A stretch of DNA of 64,000 nt, taken from assembly GCF_012033695.1 (NCBI RefSeq), contig NZ_JAAVJI010000010.1, positions 13,264 to 77,263 of the forward strand, read 5' to 3'. The notes under the pieces were generated by a model, which searched no databases, was not told the origin of the DNA, and saw only the letters and a list, made by a program, of their open reading frames with translations. This DNA is from Pseudomonas quercus (lineage in GTDB: Bacteria > Pseudomonadota > Gammaproteobacteria > Pseudomonadales > Pseudomonadaceae). Positions 16,846-25,939 of this stretch are shown here, in pieces; position 1 is the stretch's first letter; each line of letters opens with the position of its first letter. A program made the translations under genes and the position numbers.

Positions 16846-16873
16846 TCAGTGGCAAAGCCTTGGATCAGGTTCC
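16846..16873 (-). promoter_or_regulatory. hrp box (HrpL-dependent promoter)
   Basis: Read on the minus strand: GGAACC, 15 bases, CCACTGA. This is an exact match to the P. syringae hrp-box consensus GGAACC-N15/16-CCACNNA recognised by the ECF sigma factor HrpL. It lies 73 bp upstream of the chaperone ATG and points at it, so the chaperone-effector pair should be HrpL-transcribed. Confidence 0.85.
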
Positions 16874-16978
16874 AACCGTTCATCCTGGCACACTGATATC
16901 GCTGGGGGGCTGTGGCAGCCTCCAGCCACTGCCCATCACATCACTAGCGGCTCAACCACGCGCCTTTGCGCCCAGGCC

Positions 16979-18355
16979 TCAACACTCGATAGCACTCACC
17001 GCCAACCCGCCCCGCGAGGTCTCTTTGTACTTGTCGTGCATGTCTGCACCCGTATCCCGCATGGTGCGGATCACCCGGTCCAGGGAAATGAAGTGGCTGC
17101 CATCGCCCCGAAGCGCCATTTGCGCTGCGTTGATGGCCTTTACTGCGGCAATGGCATTGCGCTCGATGCAGGGCACCTGTACCAGCCCGCCTACGGGGTC
17201 GCAGGTGAGGCCCAGGTTGTGCTCCAGGCCGATTTCTGCGGCGTTTTCCAGCTGGGCAGGGGTGGCCCCCAGAATCTCCGCCAGCCCTGCGGCGGCCATG
17301 GCACAGGCAGAGCCTACCTCCCCCTGGCAGCCCACCTCAGCCCCAGAGATAGACGCATTTTTTTTGCACAGAATGCCCACTGCCGCTGCGGCCAGTAGGT
17401 AGTTCACCACATCGTCGTCGCTGGGCTGTTCGCTGAACTTCATGTAGTAGTGCAATACCGCCGGAATGATTCCCGCCGCGCCATTGGTGGGTGCAGTGAC
17501 CATACGCCCGCCTGCGGCGTTTTCTTCGTTTACAGCCAAGGCAAACAGGTTTACCCACTCCATGGCGGTAAGGGTAGAGCCGATCACGTTGGGTTTGCCC
17601 AGCTCTTGAAGGCTGCGGTGAAGGCGTGCCGCACGGCGGCGAACGTTCAAGCCGCCTGGCAGTATGCCCTCCTCCGCCAGCCCTTGATGCACGCACGCTT
17701 GCATGGCAGCCCAGATAGTCAGCAGCCCCGTACGGATGTCGGTTTCACTGCGCCACACCTTCTCGTTTTCCAGCATCAGGGCCGATACCCGCAACCCGTG
17801 CCGCTCACACAGTTCAAGCAGTTGCGCTGCCGTGTTGAAATCGTAGGGCAATTCGGTGGTGTCGTTATCCAGCCGCCCGGAAGCCGCCTGGGCCGCATCT
17901 ACCACAAAGCCCCCGCCTACGGAGTAATAGGTTTCTTCGAGCAGTACCTGACCCGCGCCGTGTGCCACCAGCGTCATAGCATTGGGGTGATAGGGCAGGT
18001 TCTCCTCCAGCAATTGCATGTCCCGCGCCCAGTCGAATCGCACCGGAAACTGGCCGTTGAGCAACAACTCGCCCGTCTGCTTAAGCGCTGCCACCACGGG
18101 CAGGATGGTGTGTGGGGCAACCGTGTCTGGCCAGGCGCCCGTCAACCCCATGATCACAGCGTTGTCGCTGCCATGGCCAATGCCTGTGGCCGATAAAGAC
18201 CCATACAACCGGACCTCGATGCGTTTCACCTGCGCCTGCACCTGCTGTGCTGCCAACTGTTGAGCAAACAGGGCGGCAGCCCGCATGGGGCCGACGGTAT
18301 GCGAGCTGGAAGGCCCGATGCCGATCTTGAACAGGTCGAACACGCTGATTGCCAT
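16979..18355 (-). CDS. L-serine dehydratase
   Basis: Iron-sulfur serine ammonia-lyase of 458 residues (L-serine to pyruvate plus ammonia), the last step of channelling betaine carbon to pyruvate. The start at 18355 is fixed by an AGGAGGT site; earlier in-frame starts lack one. The N-terminal beta domain begins [24 protein letters not shown], and the C-terminal alpha domain holds the conserved cysteines that bind the 4Fe-4S cluster (for example in the Cxxx[11 protein letters not shown] and [19 protein letters not shown] segments). The equivalent P. aeruginosa gene, PA5379 (sdaB), adjoins gbdR. Symbol sdaA or sdaB depends on convention, so left blank. Confidence 0.93.
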   Translation of the reverse strand: MAISVFDLFKIGIGPSSSHTVGPMRAAALFAQQLAAQQVQAQVKRIEVRLYGSLSATGIGHGSDNAVIMGLTGAWPDTVAPHTILPVVAALKQTGELLLNGQFPVRFDWARDMQLLEENLPYHPNAMTLVAHGAGQVLLEETYYSVGGGFVVDAAQAASGRLDNDTTELPYDFNTAAQLLELCERHGLRVSALMLENEKVWRSETDIRTGLLTIWAAMQACVHQGLAEEGILPGGLNVRRRAARLHRSLQELGKPNVIGSTLTAMEWVNLFALAVNEENAAGGRMVTAPTNGAAGIIPAVLHYYMKFSEQPSDDDVVNYLLAAAAVGILCKKNASISGAEVGCQGEVGSACAMAAAGLAEILGATPAQLENAAEIGLEHNLGLTCDPVGGLVQVPCIERNAIAAVKAINAAQMALRGDGSHFISLDRVIRTMRDTGADMHDKYKETSRGGLAVSAIEC

Positions 18356-18735
18356 GGCAGGCAGACCTCCTGAATGCAGATAGGTGAGTAGGTTGAGCGG
18401 CTGCATTGGCCTGCATCATGGGCTTTTCTCCAAGCCTGGCACGTCTGCAACCGACTTGGCCTTGCTCGCCAACGCCTTCCCCACGGTGTCGTTTTCATTG
18501 AAAACGCAACGCCAAAACGCCTTGCCCCGCAGGGCAAATGCCAGATACGACCTCACTGGTACTGGATACGACCCTCCCTGTACTGGATGCGACTCACCCA
18601 GTAGGCGTTTGCCCGGCGCTGTTGGATGATCGTTTGGACGGAGCCGTGGCCGCCTCGTTTGCCGCCTCGGCAATCGCCGGCTTGCAGCCCCCATGAACGG
18701 CTTGCGCCCCCTAGACAACACAAGGAGTTCACCCG
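18356..18735. promoter_or_regulatory. Divergent region between serine dehydratase gene and cbcX
   Basis: 380 bp separating two divergent betaine-regulon genes, containing three phased 21-bp repeats near its middle. In P. aeruginosa GbdR acts at the corresponding region. No credible coding frame was seen. Confidence 0.6.
18544..18606 (+). repeat. Three tandem 21-bp repeats upstream of cbcX
   Basis: GATACGACC, GATACGACC and GATGCGACT begin at 18544, 18565 and 18586, exactly 21 bp (two helical turns) apart; the first two units each end in TACTG, and the third is the most diverged. They lie about 130-190 bp upstream of the cbcX start. Spacing on one face of the helix suggests binding sites for a regulator such as the AraC-type GbdR, which is an inference. 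Confidence 0.65.
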
Positions 18736-19683
18736 ATGAGAGCTGCACCATCGCTACTGCTGGCCGCCGCGTTGTGTTTACCGCTGGCCGCCCAGGCCGC
18801 GGACCCGGCGCAATGCAGCACCGTGAACTTCTCCGACGTGGGCTGGACTGACATCACCGTGACCACAGCGGTTACCAGCGCAGTACTCCAGGCGCTGGGC
18901 TACACCACCAAGACCACCATGATTTCGGTACCGGTGACGTACAAGTCGCTGGCCGACGGCAAGAACATGGACGTGTTCCTGGGCAACTGGATGCCCACCA
19001 TGGAAAACGACATCAAGGCCTACCGCGAAGCAGGGACGGTGGAAACCCTGCGGGCTAACCTGGAAAACGCCAAGTACACCCTGGCCGTACCTCAGGAGCT
19101 GTGGGAGGCGGGCCTGAAAGATTTCGCTGACCTGCCCAAGTTCAAGGACAAACTGGACGGCAAAATCTACGGTATCGAGCCGGGCAACGACGGCAACCGG
19201 CTGATCCAGTCCATGATCGATAAAAACGCATTCGGCCTCAAAGACGCCGGCTTCAAGGTGGTGGAGTCCAGCGAAGCGGGCATGCTGGCTCAAGTAGACC
19301 GGGCTCAGAAGCGCCACACCGGTATCGTGTTCCTGGGTTGGGAGCCCCACCCCATGAACACCCGCTTCAATATCAAATACCTGACCGGTGGGGATGATTT
19401 CTTCGGCCCCAACTTCGGGCAAGCCACCATCTATACCAATACCCGCAAAGGCTACGCTCAAGCCTGCCCCAACGTTGGGCAGTTGCTGAAGAACCTGTCG
19501 TTCACACTGCCCATGGAAAGCACGCTAATGGGCAACATACTGGACGACAAGATGAAGCCGGACGCTGCCGCAAAGGCCTGGCTCAAAAAGAACCCACAGG
19601 TGCTGGACACCTGGCTGGCTGGCGTGACCACGCTCGATGGCAAGCCAGGGCTTGAGGCCGTGAAGGCCAAACTTACGCAGTAA
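18736..19683 (+). CDS. cbcX: Choline-binding periplasmic protein CbcX
   Basis: Periplasmic receptor of 315 residues for choline import by the CbcXWV ABC system. Signal peptide cleaved after AQAA (about residue 22). The OpuAC-type fold shows FSDVGWTDITVTTAV, FLGNWMPTM, GIEPGNDGNRLIQ, SSEAGML and FLGWEPHPMN, the aromatic-box regions of quaternary-amine binders; CaiX is a clear paralogue. AAGGAG ribosome site 8 bases before the ATG. First gene of cbcXWV. Confidence 0.92.
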   Translation: MRAAPSLLLAAALCLPLAAQAADPAQCSTVNFSDVGWTDITVTTAVTSAVLQALGYTTKTTMISVPVTYKSLADGKNMDVFLGNWMPTMENDIKAYREAGTVETLRANLENAKYTLAVPQELWEAGLKDFADLPKFKDKLDGKIYGIEPGNDGNRLIQSMIDKNAFGLKDAGFKVVESSEAGMLAQVDRAQKRHTGIVFLGWEPHPMNTRFNIKYLTGGDDFFGPNFGQATIYTNTRKGYAQACPNVGQLLKNLSFTLPMESTLMGNILDDKMKPDAAAKAWLKKNPQVLDTWLAGVTTLDGKPGLEAVKAKLTQ

Positions 19684-19745
19684 CTGCTGAACCCCCGGCA
19701 GCCAGCCTGCCGGGAACCGCTCCCCTTGCAGGCAGGTGCCCCACC

Positions 19746-20591
19746 ATGCTGACAGACCATAAACTTCCACTAGGCGAACACATTGCTGCATTCGTCGATT
19801 GGCTTACCCAACACGGCGCCAATGTATTCGACTGGATCGCCTCCACCCTTGAAGCGATGATCCACGGCCTTACGGCAGCCCTTACCTGGTTTCCGCCCCT
19901 GGCACTTGTGGTGATTTTTGCCGGGCTGGCCTATTTCATTCAGCGCAAGATCAGCCTGGCCATTTTCGTGGCCCTATCGTTCTTGCTTATCCTCAACCTG
20001 GGGTATTGGCAGGAAACCATGGAAACCCTGGCGCAGGTCACCTTTGCCACCGTGGTGTGCGTGGCGCTGGGTGTACCGCTGGGGATTATTGCGGCGCATA
20101 ACCCGCTGTTCTATACCCTCCTGCGCCCCATACTGGACCTGATGCAGACCGTACCCACTTTCGTGTACCTCATCCCTACCCTCACCCTGTTTGGCCTGGG
20201 CGTGGTGCCGGGGCTGATCTCCACCGTGGTGTTCGCCATCGCCGCCCCTATCCGGCTGACTTACCTGGGCATCTGTGACGTGCCCCAGGAGCTGATGGAC
20301 GCTGGCAAAGCCTTTGGCTGTTCGCGCAGGCAGCTGCTGGCCCGGATCGAATTGCCCCATGCCATGCCGAGCATTGCAGCGGGTGTGACCCAATGCATCA
20401 TGCTGTCATTGTCGATGGTGGTGATCGCGGCCCTGGTAGGCGCAGACGGCTTGGGCAAGCCTGTGGTCAACGCGTTGAACACAGCCGACATCGCGTTAGG
20501 TTTCGAAGCCGGCCTGGCCATTGTGCTGCTGGCGATCATGCTGGACCGCATCTGCAAACAACCCGATGTGAAAGTCGGAGGTGACGCATGA
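19746..20591 (+). CDS. cbcW: Choline ABC transporter permease CbcW
   Basis: Inner-membrane permease of 281 residues with about six hydrophobic segments and the binding-protein-dependent transport signature near VPQELMDAGKAFGCSRRQLLARIELPHAMPSI (EAA loop). It forms the channel of the CbcXWV importer, also serving CaiX and BetX-type receptors in P. aeruginosa. The stop overlaps the cbcV start in an ATGA, so the two are translationally coupled. Confidence 0.92.
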   Translation: MLTDHKLPLGEHIAAFVDWLTQHGANVFDWIASTLEAMIHGLTAALTWFPPLALVVIFAGLAYFIQRKISLAIFVALSFLLILNLGYWQETMETLAQVTFATVVCVALGVPLGIIAAHNPLFYTLLRPILDLMQTVPTFVYLIPTLTLFGLGVVPGLISTVVFAIAAPIRLTYLGICDVPQELMDAGKAFGCSRRQLLARIELPHAMPSIAAGVTQCIMLSLSMVVIAALVGADGLGKPVVNALNTADIALGFEAGLAIVLLAIMLDRICKQPDVKVGGDA

Positions 20592-21823
20592 GCATCATTC
20601 GCTTCGAAGACGTTGACGTTGTATTTACCAAGCAGCCCAAGGAAGCCCTCCGGCTGCTGGACGAGGGCCTGAGCCGGCCGGAAATTCTCAAGCGCACCGG
20701 CCAGGTGGTCGGCGTCGAGAAGGCCAACCTGGAGGTGAACAAAGGCGAGATCTGCGTGCTCATGGGCCTCTCCGGCTCAGGAAAGTCCAGCTTGCTGCGC
20801 TGTATCAATGGGTTGAACACGGTCAGCCGCGGAAAACTGTTCGTGGAGCACGAAGGCAGCCAAATCGACATTGCCTCATGCTCAGCCGCCGAACTGAAAA
20901 TGATGCGCACCAAGCGCATTGCCATGGTGTTCCAGAAGTTCGCGCTTATGCCCTGGCTTACGGTGCGCGAAAACATCAGCTTTGGCCTGGAAATGCAGGG
21001 CCGCCCCAGTGATGAACGTCGCCGCCTGGTGGATGAAAAACTGGAACTGGTGGGCCTCACCCAATGGCGCAACAAGAAACCCGATGAGCTGTCCGGCGGC
21101 ATGCAACAGCGGGTGGGCCTGGCACGGGCGTTGGCCATGGACGCCGACATCTTGCTGATGGACGAACCTTTCTCTGCGCTGGACCCACTCATTCGCCAAG
21201 GCCTACAGGATGAGCTGCTGGACCTTCAGCGCAAGCTGCAGAAAACCATCGTGTTCGTGAGCCACGACCTGGATGAAGCCCTCAAGCTGGGTAGCCGCAT
21301 TGCGATCATGAAGGACGGCAAGATCATCCAGTATTCACGGCCCGAAGAGATTGTGCTCAACCCCGCCGATGACTACGTGCGTACCTTCGTCGCCCATACC
21401 AACCCCTTGAACGTGCTGTGCGGGCGCAGCCTGATGCGGCCACTTTCGGCCTGCAAGCGGCTGGACAACGAAATCTGCCTGGACCCAGGCAGCAATGCCT
21501 GGTTCGGATTAAGCGAGCAAAGCACTCTTAAAGGCAGCCGCCTGGGCGATGCCCCCATGGACATCCAGACCTGGGTGCCTGGCCAGCCGGTCGAAAGCCT
21601 TGGGCGCAGGCCAACACTGGTGGCCGCTGAAGTGAGCATGCGTGACGCCTTGGAAATTCGTTATCACACGGGCCACAAGCTGGTGCTGCACGAGCAGAAC
21701 CGCGTAGTAGGCATTTTGGGAGATACCGAGCTGTACCACGCCTTGCTGGGTAAAAGCCTGGGCCACCCGGCTGAAGAGGCACCGGCGAACGAAGGCGTGG
21801 TGCCTCTGCGCAAGGCCAATTAA
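20588..21823 (+). CDS. cbcV: Choline ABC transporter ATPase CbcV
   Basis: ATP-binding subunit of 411 residues. Walker A GLSGSGKSS near residue 60, the signature LSGGMQQRVGLARAL, Walker B ILLMDEPFSALDP and a following switch His (VFVSHDLDEA) are all intact. The C-terminal ~130 residues extend beyond the ATPase core, as in ProV/OpuA-type ATPases, but clear CBS repeats are not obvious. Last gene of cbcXWV, followed by an intrinsic terminator. Confidence 0.92.
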   Translation: MSIIRFEDVDVVFTKQPKEALRLLDEGLSRPEILKRTGQVVGVEKANLEVNKGEICVLMGLSGSGKSSLLRCINGLNTVSRGKLFVEHEGSQIDIASCSAAELKMMRTKRIAMVFQKFALMPWLTVRENISFGLEMQGRPSDERRRLVDEKLELVGLTQWRNKKPDELSGGMQQRVGLARALAMDADILLMDEPFSALDPLIRQGLQDELLDLQRKLQKTIVFVSHDLDEALKLGSRIAIMKDGKIIQYSRPEEIVLNPADDYVRTFVAHTNPLNVLCGRSLMRPLSACKRLDNEICLDPGSNAWFGLSEQSTLKGSRLGDAPMDIQTWVPGQPVESLGRRPTLVAAEVSMRDALEIRYHTGHKLVLHEQNRVVGILGDTELYHALLGKSLGHPAEEAPANEGVVPLRKAN

Positions 21824-21848
21824 CGCCTGAAGTTGCTGCAATAGTTAA

Positions 21849-21880
21849 AAGCGACCCTACGGGGTCGTTTTTCTTTATTT
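21849..21880 (+). terminator. Intrinsic terminator after cbcV
   Basis: GCGACCC-TAC-GGGGTCG hairpin followed by TTTTTCTTTATTT, with AAAA on the 5' side. It ends cbcXWV 27 bp or so after the stop and insulates betI. Confidence 0.85.
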
Positions 21881-21895
21881 GAACGATCAATCAAA
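21878..21895. promoter_or_regulatory. BetI operator upstream of betI
   Basis: TTTGAACGATCAATCAAA, an inverted repeat with TTTGA and TCAAA ends, lies 65 bp before the betI start. Read on the other strand (TTTGATTGATCGTTCAAA) it resembles known BetI boxes with TTGATTG and CGTTCAA arms, so choline-relieved autorepression of betIBA is likely. Confidence 0.65.
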
Positions 21896-21959
21896 ATAAA
21901 CTACACTGGCGCAGCCGATGTCGACTCCCTGTGTCGCCGGAGCAGGAGGAAACGCACTG

Positions 21960-22559
21960 ATGCCAAAGGTTGGAATGCAGCCTATTCGCCGCCAGCAATT
22001 GATCGAGGCTACGCTGCACGCCGTGGACAAAGTCGGCATGGCAGACGCCAGTATTGGGGTAATCGCCAAAACAGCGGGCGTGAGCAATGGCATCATCAGC
22101 CACTATTTTCAAGATAAGAACGGCCTGATCCAGGCCACCATGGCTTACTTGATGCGCGCACTGGCAACCAGCGTGGCCATACGGCGCAAGGCCTTGAGCG
22201 ACCGCAGTGCGCGTGCTCATTTGCAGGTCATCATCGAAGGCAACTTCGACGCCAGCCAGCTGAGCAGCCCAGCCATGAAAACCTGGCTGGCCTTCTGGGC
22301 CGCCAGCATGCATCAACCTTCCCTGCACCGGCTGCAACGTATCAACGATCACCGGCTGTATTCGAACCTGTGCTGCGAGTTTCGCCGAGTGCTGCCCGCC
22401 GCCCAGGCACGCAATGCTGCCCGCGGGCTGGCAGCGCTGATCGACGGCCTATGGCTGCGAGGCGCACTTTCCGGCGATGCGTTCGACACCGATCAGGCAT
22501 TGCGCATCGCCTACGAATACCTAGACCTGCAATTGGCGAAGCACGCGCCCACTGCCTGA
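21960..22559 (+). CDS. betI: Choline-sensing repressor BetI
   Basis: TetR-family repressor of 199 residues. The start at 21960 has an AGGAGGA site and gives the canonical [15 protein letters not shown] beginning; an upstream ATG does not fit the family. The helix-turn-helix spans about residues 26-50 ([30 protein letters not shown]). The C-terminal helical domain binds choline. First gene of betIBA, with its operator just upstream. Confidence 0.93.
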   Translation: MPKVGMQPIRRQQLIEATLHAVDKVGMADASIGVIAKTAGVSNGIISHYFQDKNGLIQATMAYLMRALATSVAIRRKALSDRSARAHLQVIIEGNFDASQLSSPAMKTWLAFWAASMHQPSLHRLQRINDHRLYSNLCCEFRRVLPAAQARNAARGLAALIDGLWLRGALSGDAFDTDQALRIAYEYLDLQLAKHAPTA

Positions 22560-22627
22560 GGCCCGTTCGCCATCAACCCCAGTGCCTCGGCAATGCCGAC
22601 GGCACCCCGGACTTCGCGAGGAATCAC

Positions 22628-24100
22628 ATGGCCCGTTTTGGCTTGCAAAAACTCTACATCAACGGTGGTTACGTGGACGCCAGCGGCGACGCTGTATTCG
22701 ACGCCATCAACCCAGCCACCGGTGAAGTACTCGCTCACGTGCAGCGCGCAACGGCGGCAGACGTGGAAAAAGCCGTTGCCAGCGCGGAAAAAGGCCAGAA
22801 GGTCTGGGCCGCGATGACCGCCATGGAGCGTTCGCGGATCCTGCGCCGGGCGGTGGACCTGCTGCGTGAACGCAACGACGAACTGGCCATGCTGGAAACC
22901 CTGGACACCGGCAAGGCGTACTCGGAAACCCGCTACGTGGACATCGTGACCGGTGCCGACGTGCTGGAGTATTACGCCGGCCTGGTTCCAGCCATCGAAG
23001 GCGAGCAGATTCCGTTGCGTGACACTTCCTTTGTCTACACCCGTCGCGAACCCTTGGGCGTAACGGCTGGCATCGGCGCCTGGAACTACCCGATCCAGAT
23101 TGCGCTGTGGAAATCCGCACCTGCATTGGCCGCTGGTAACGCCATGATCTTCAAGCCCAGCGAAGTGACGTCGCTGACCACCCTCAAGCTGGCAGAAATC
23201 TTCACCGAAGCGGGTTTGCCTGATGGTGTGTTCAATGTACTCACCGGCAGTGGTCGGGAAGTGGGTAACCTGCTCACCGAACATCCCCGCATCGAGAAGG
23301 TAAGCTTCACCGGTGGCACCGACACGGGCAAGAAAGTCATGGCCAGTGCTTCTAGTTCGTCTTTGAAAGAAGTCACCATGGAGCTGGGGGGTAAATCACC
23401 CCTGATCGTGTGCGCGGATGCGGACCTGGATAAAGCCGCCGACATCGCAATGATGGCCAACTTCTATAGCTCCGGGCAGGTGTGCACCAACGGCACACGG
23501 GTCTTCGTGCCGGCTGAGTTGAAAGCCGCCTTCGAAGCCAAGGTACTGGAACGGGTGAAACGTATTCGTGCCGGGGACCCACTGGACGAAAACACCAATT
23601 TCGGGCCACTGGTGAGCTTCGCGCATATGGAAAGCGTGCTGGGCCATATCGAGAAGGGCAAGGCCGAAGGGGCTCGGTTGCTGTGTGGCGGCGGCCGCCT
23701 GCAAGACGGTGCGTTCGCCCAGGGTGCTTATGTGGCGCCTACCGTATTCACTGATTGCAGCGACGACATGACCATTGTGCGCGAAGAGATCTTCGGCCCG
23801 GTGATGAGCATTCTGGCGTACGACACCGAAGACGAAGTGATCCGCCGTGCCAACGACACTGATTTCGGCCTGGCCGCTGGTGTGGTGACCCCAGACCTGA
23901 ACCGCGCTCACCGCATCATTCATCGCCTGGAAGCCGGCATTTGCTGGATCAACGCCTGGGGTGAATCGCCAGCGCAGATGCCGGTGGGCGGTTACAAGCA
24001 GTCCGGTGTAGGCCGTGAAAACGGTATTTCCTCCCTCGCTCAATACACCCGGATCAAATCCGTACAGGTGGAACTGGGCGACTACGCGTCCGTGTTCTAA
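22628..24100 (+). CDS. betB: Betaine aldehyde dehydrogenase BetB
   Basis: NAD(P)-dependent oxidation of betaine aldehyde to glycine betaine. 490 residues from the ATG at 22628, the standard length. The aldehyde dehydrogenase motifs are complete: GAWNYPIQI (~150), FTGGTDTGK (~227), the general base Glu252 in MELGGKSP and the nucleophile Cys286 in [11 protein letters not shown]. 68 bp after betI and 63 bp before betA. Confidence 0.95.
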   Translation: MARFGLQKLYINGGYVDASGDAVFDAINPATGEVLAHVQRATAADVEKAVASAEKGQKVWAAMTAMERSRILRRAVDLLRERNDELAMLETLDTGKAYSETRYVDIVTGADVLEYYAGLVPAIEGEQIPLRDTSFVYTRREPLGVTAGIGAWNYPIQIALWKSAPALAAGNAMIFKPSEVTSLTTLKLAEIFTEAGLPDGVFNVLTGSGREVGNLLTEHPRIEKVSFTGGTDTGKKVMASASSSSLKEVTMELGGKSPLIVCADADLDKAADIAMMANFYSSGQVCTNGTRVFVPAELKAAFEAKVLERVKRIRAGDPLDENTNFGPLVSFAHMESVLGHIEKGKAEGARLLCGGGRLQDGAFAQGAYVAPTVFTDCSDDMTIVREEIFGPVMSILAYDTEDEVIRRANDTDFGLAAGVVTPDLNRAHRIIHRLEAGICWINAWGESPAQMPVGGYKQSGVGRENGISSLAQYTRIKSVQVELGDYASVF

Positions 24101-24119
24101 AGGCGCGTCATTTTTTCTC

Positions 24120-24146
24120 GCGGCCTTCCTGCCAGGTAGGCCGCCG
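24120..24146 (+). other. Hairpin between betB and betA
   Basis: GCGGCC and GGCCGC form a stem around a T/C/G-rich loop in the betB-betA gap. A TTTTTTC run precedes rather than follows it. It may modulate the message; not a clear terminator. Confidence 0.35.
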
Positions 24147-24163
24147 CATCCAAAAGGTGCCCT

Positions 24164-25858
24164 ATGACCAAAGAATACGATTACATCATCATCGGTGCCG
24201 GCTCGGCCGGGAACGTACTGGCTACCCGCCTTACCGAAGACGCCAACGTGAGTGTGCTGCTGCTTGAAGCCGGTGGCCCAGACTACCGCGCCGACTTCCG
24301 TACCCAGATGCCGGCCGCCCTGGCCTTTCCCCTGCAAGGCCGGCGCTACAACTGGGCCTATGAAACCGACCCCGAGCCCCACATGGACAACCGTCGCATG
24401 GAGTGTGGCCGTGGCAAAGGCTTGGGCGGTTCATCCCTGATCAACGGCATGTGCTACATCCGCGGCAATGCCCTGGACTACGATGGCTGGGCAAAACTGC
24501 CAGGGCTGGAGAACTGGTCCTATCTGGACTGTCTGCCCTACTTCCGAAAGGCAGAGACCCGTGACATCGGCCCCAACGATTACCATGGCGGCGACGGCCC
24601 CGTAAGCGTTACCACGCCCAAGGCCGGTAATAACCCGTTGTTCGCCGCCATGGTCGAAGCGGGCGTACAGGCCGGCTACCCGCGCACCGACGACCTGAAC
24701 GGTTACCAGCAGGAAGGCTTCGGCCCGATGGACCGCACCGTTACGCCTAAAGGCCGCCGCGCCAGCACTGCACGTGGCTACCTGGACCAAGCCAAGGCAC
24801 GGGATGCACTCACCATCGTGACCCACGCCCTGACTGACCGCATTCTGTTCGAGGGCAAGCGCGCGGTAGGCGTGGCCTATCTAGAGGGCGACAGCACCAG
24901 CCCAGTCGAAGCTCGTGCCCGCAAGGAAGTGTTGCTGTGTAGCGGCGCGATTGCCTCGCCGCAGATCCTTCAGCGCTCCGGCGTAGGCCCGGCTGCCCTG
25001 CTTCAGGAGATGGGTGTGCCTGTTGTGCATGACTTGCCCGGTGTGGGCGAGAACTTGCAGGACCACCTGGAAATGTACCTGCAGTACGCGTGCACTCAGC
25101 CCGTGTCGCTGTACCCTTCCCTGCTTTGGTGGAACCAGCCGGCCATTGGCGCCGAGTGGATGTTCAATGGCACGGGCATCGGTGCCAGCAACCAGTTCGA
25201 AGCCGGTGGCTTCATTCGCTCACGGCCCGAGTTCGAATGGCCTAACATCCAGTACCATTTCCTGCCCGTAGCCATCAATTACAACGGCAGCAAAGGGGTG
25301 AAGGAGCATGGCTTCCAGGCTCACGTGGGGTCCATGCGATCCCCAAGCCGCGGCCGCGTGCGCATCAAGTCTCGCGACCCACGCCAGCACCCCAGCATCC
25401 TGTTCAACTACATGGCCACCGAACAGGATTGGCAGGAGTTTCGTGATGGCATCCGCCTGACCCGGGAAATCATGGCTCAACCCGCCTTGGACCCGTACCG
25501 GGGCCGCGAGATCTCACCTGGCGCCCACCTGCAAAGCGATGAAGAGTTGGATACGTTTATCCGCGAACACGCTGAAACGGCATACCACCCTTCCTGCTCT
25601 TGCAAGATGGGCACGGATGACATGGCGGTGGTCGACGACCAAGGCCGTGTGCACGGCATGGAAGGGCTGCGTGTAGTAGATGCGTCCATCATGCCGATCA
25701 TCACTACCGGCAACCTGAACGCCCCTACCATCATGATGGCTGAGAAAATCGCCGACCGCATTCGTGGCCGCCAGCCTCTGCCTCGCAGCACGGCCAGCTA
25801 CTACGTTGCCGGCGATGCGCCTGTACGCAAACAACCCATGCGCGCACTACCTGCGTAG
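24164..25858 (+). CDS. betA: Choline dehydrogenase BetA
   Basis: FAD-dependent GMC oxidoreductase of 564 residues, membrane-associated, oxidising choline to betaine aldehyde (and on to betaine). N-terminal FAD site [17 protein letters not shown] with the GMC signature [19 protein letters not shown]; a second signature [15 protein letters not shown] near the middle; the catalytic His region [11 protein letters not shown] and the C-terminal [16 protein letters not shown]. Last gene of betIBA; converges on serB. Confidence 0.95.
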   Translation: MTKEYDYIIIGAGSAGNVLATRLTEDANVSVLLLEAGGPDYRADFRTQMPAALAFPLQGRRYNWAYETDPEPHMDNRRMECGRGKGLGGSSLINGMCYIRGNALDYDGWAKLPGLENWSYLDCLPYFRKAETRDIGPNDYHGGDGPVSVTTPKAGNNPLFAAMVEAGVQAGYPRTDDLNGYQQEGFGPMDRTVTPKGRRASTARGYLDQAKARDALTIVTHALTDRILFEGKRAVGVAYLEGDSTSPVEARARKEVLLCSGAIASPQILQRSGVGPAALLQEMGVPVVHDLPGVGENLQDHLEMYLQYACTQPVSLYPSLLWWNQPAIGAEWMFNGTGIGASNQFEAGGFIRSRPEFEWPNIQYHFLPVAINYNGSKGVKEHGFQAHVGSMRSPSRGRVRIKSRDPRQHPSILFNYMATEQDWQEFRDGIRLTREIMAQPALDPYRGREISPGAHLQSDEELDTFIREHAETAYHPSCSCKMGTDDMAVVDDQGRVHGMEGLRVVDASIMPIITTGNLNAPTIMMAEKIADRIRGRQPLPRSTASYYVAGDAPVRKQPMRALPA

Positions 25859-25872
25859 CCCTACACCTGCTT

Positions 25873-25925
25873 CCTGTGGGACCGGGTGAAGCCAAAGGCG
25901 CAACCCGGGAACCCGCAGCCACAGG
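25873..25925. repeat. REP-like inverted repeat between betA and serB
   Basis: Outer arms CCTGTGG/CCACAGG and inner arms CCGGGT/ACCCGG nest into one long hairpin between two convergent genes. The TTCCTGTGGGA...CGGGT wording is typical of Pseudomonas intergenic palindromes. It may end transcription from both sides. Confidence 0.55.
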
Positions 25926-25939
25926 GCAAAGCCGAGCGG

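Noticed and set aside
18407..18735. Short frames spanning the serine dehydratase-cbcX intergenic region
   Set aside because: They cross the phased repeats, lack ribosome sites and disagree with the well-defined start of the serine dehydratase gene at 18355.
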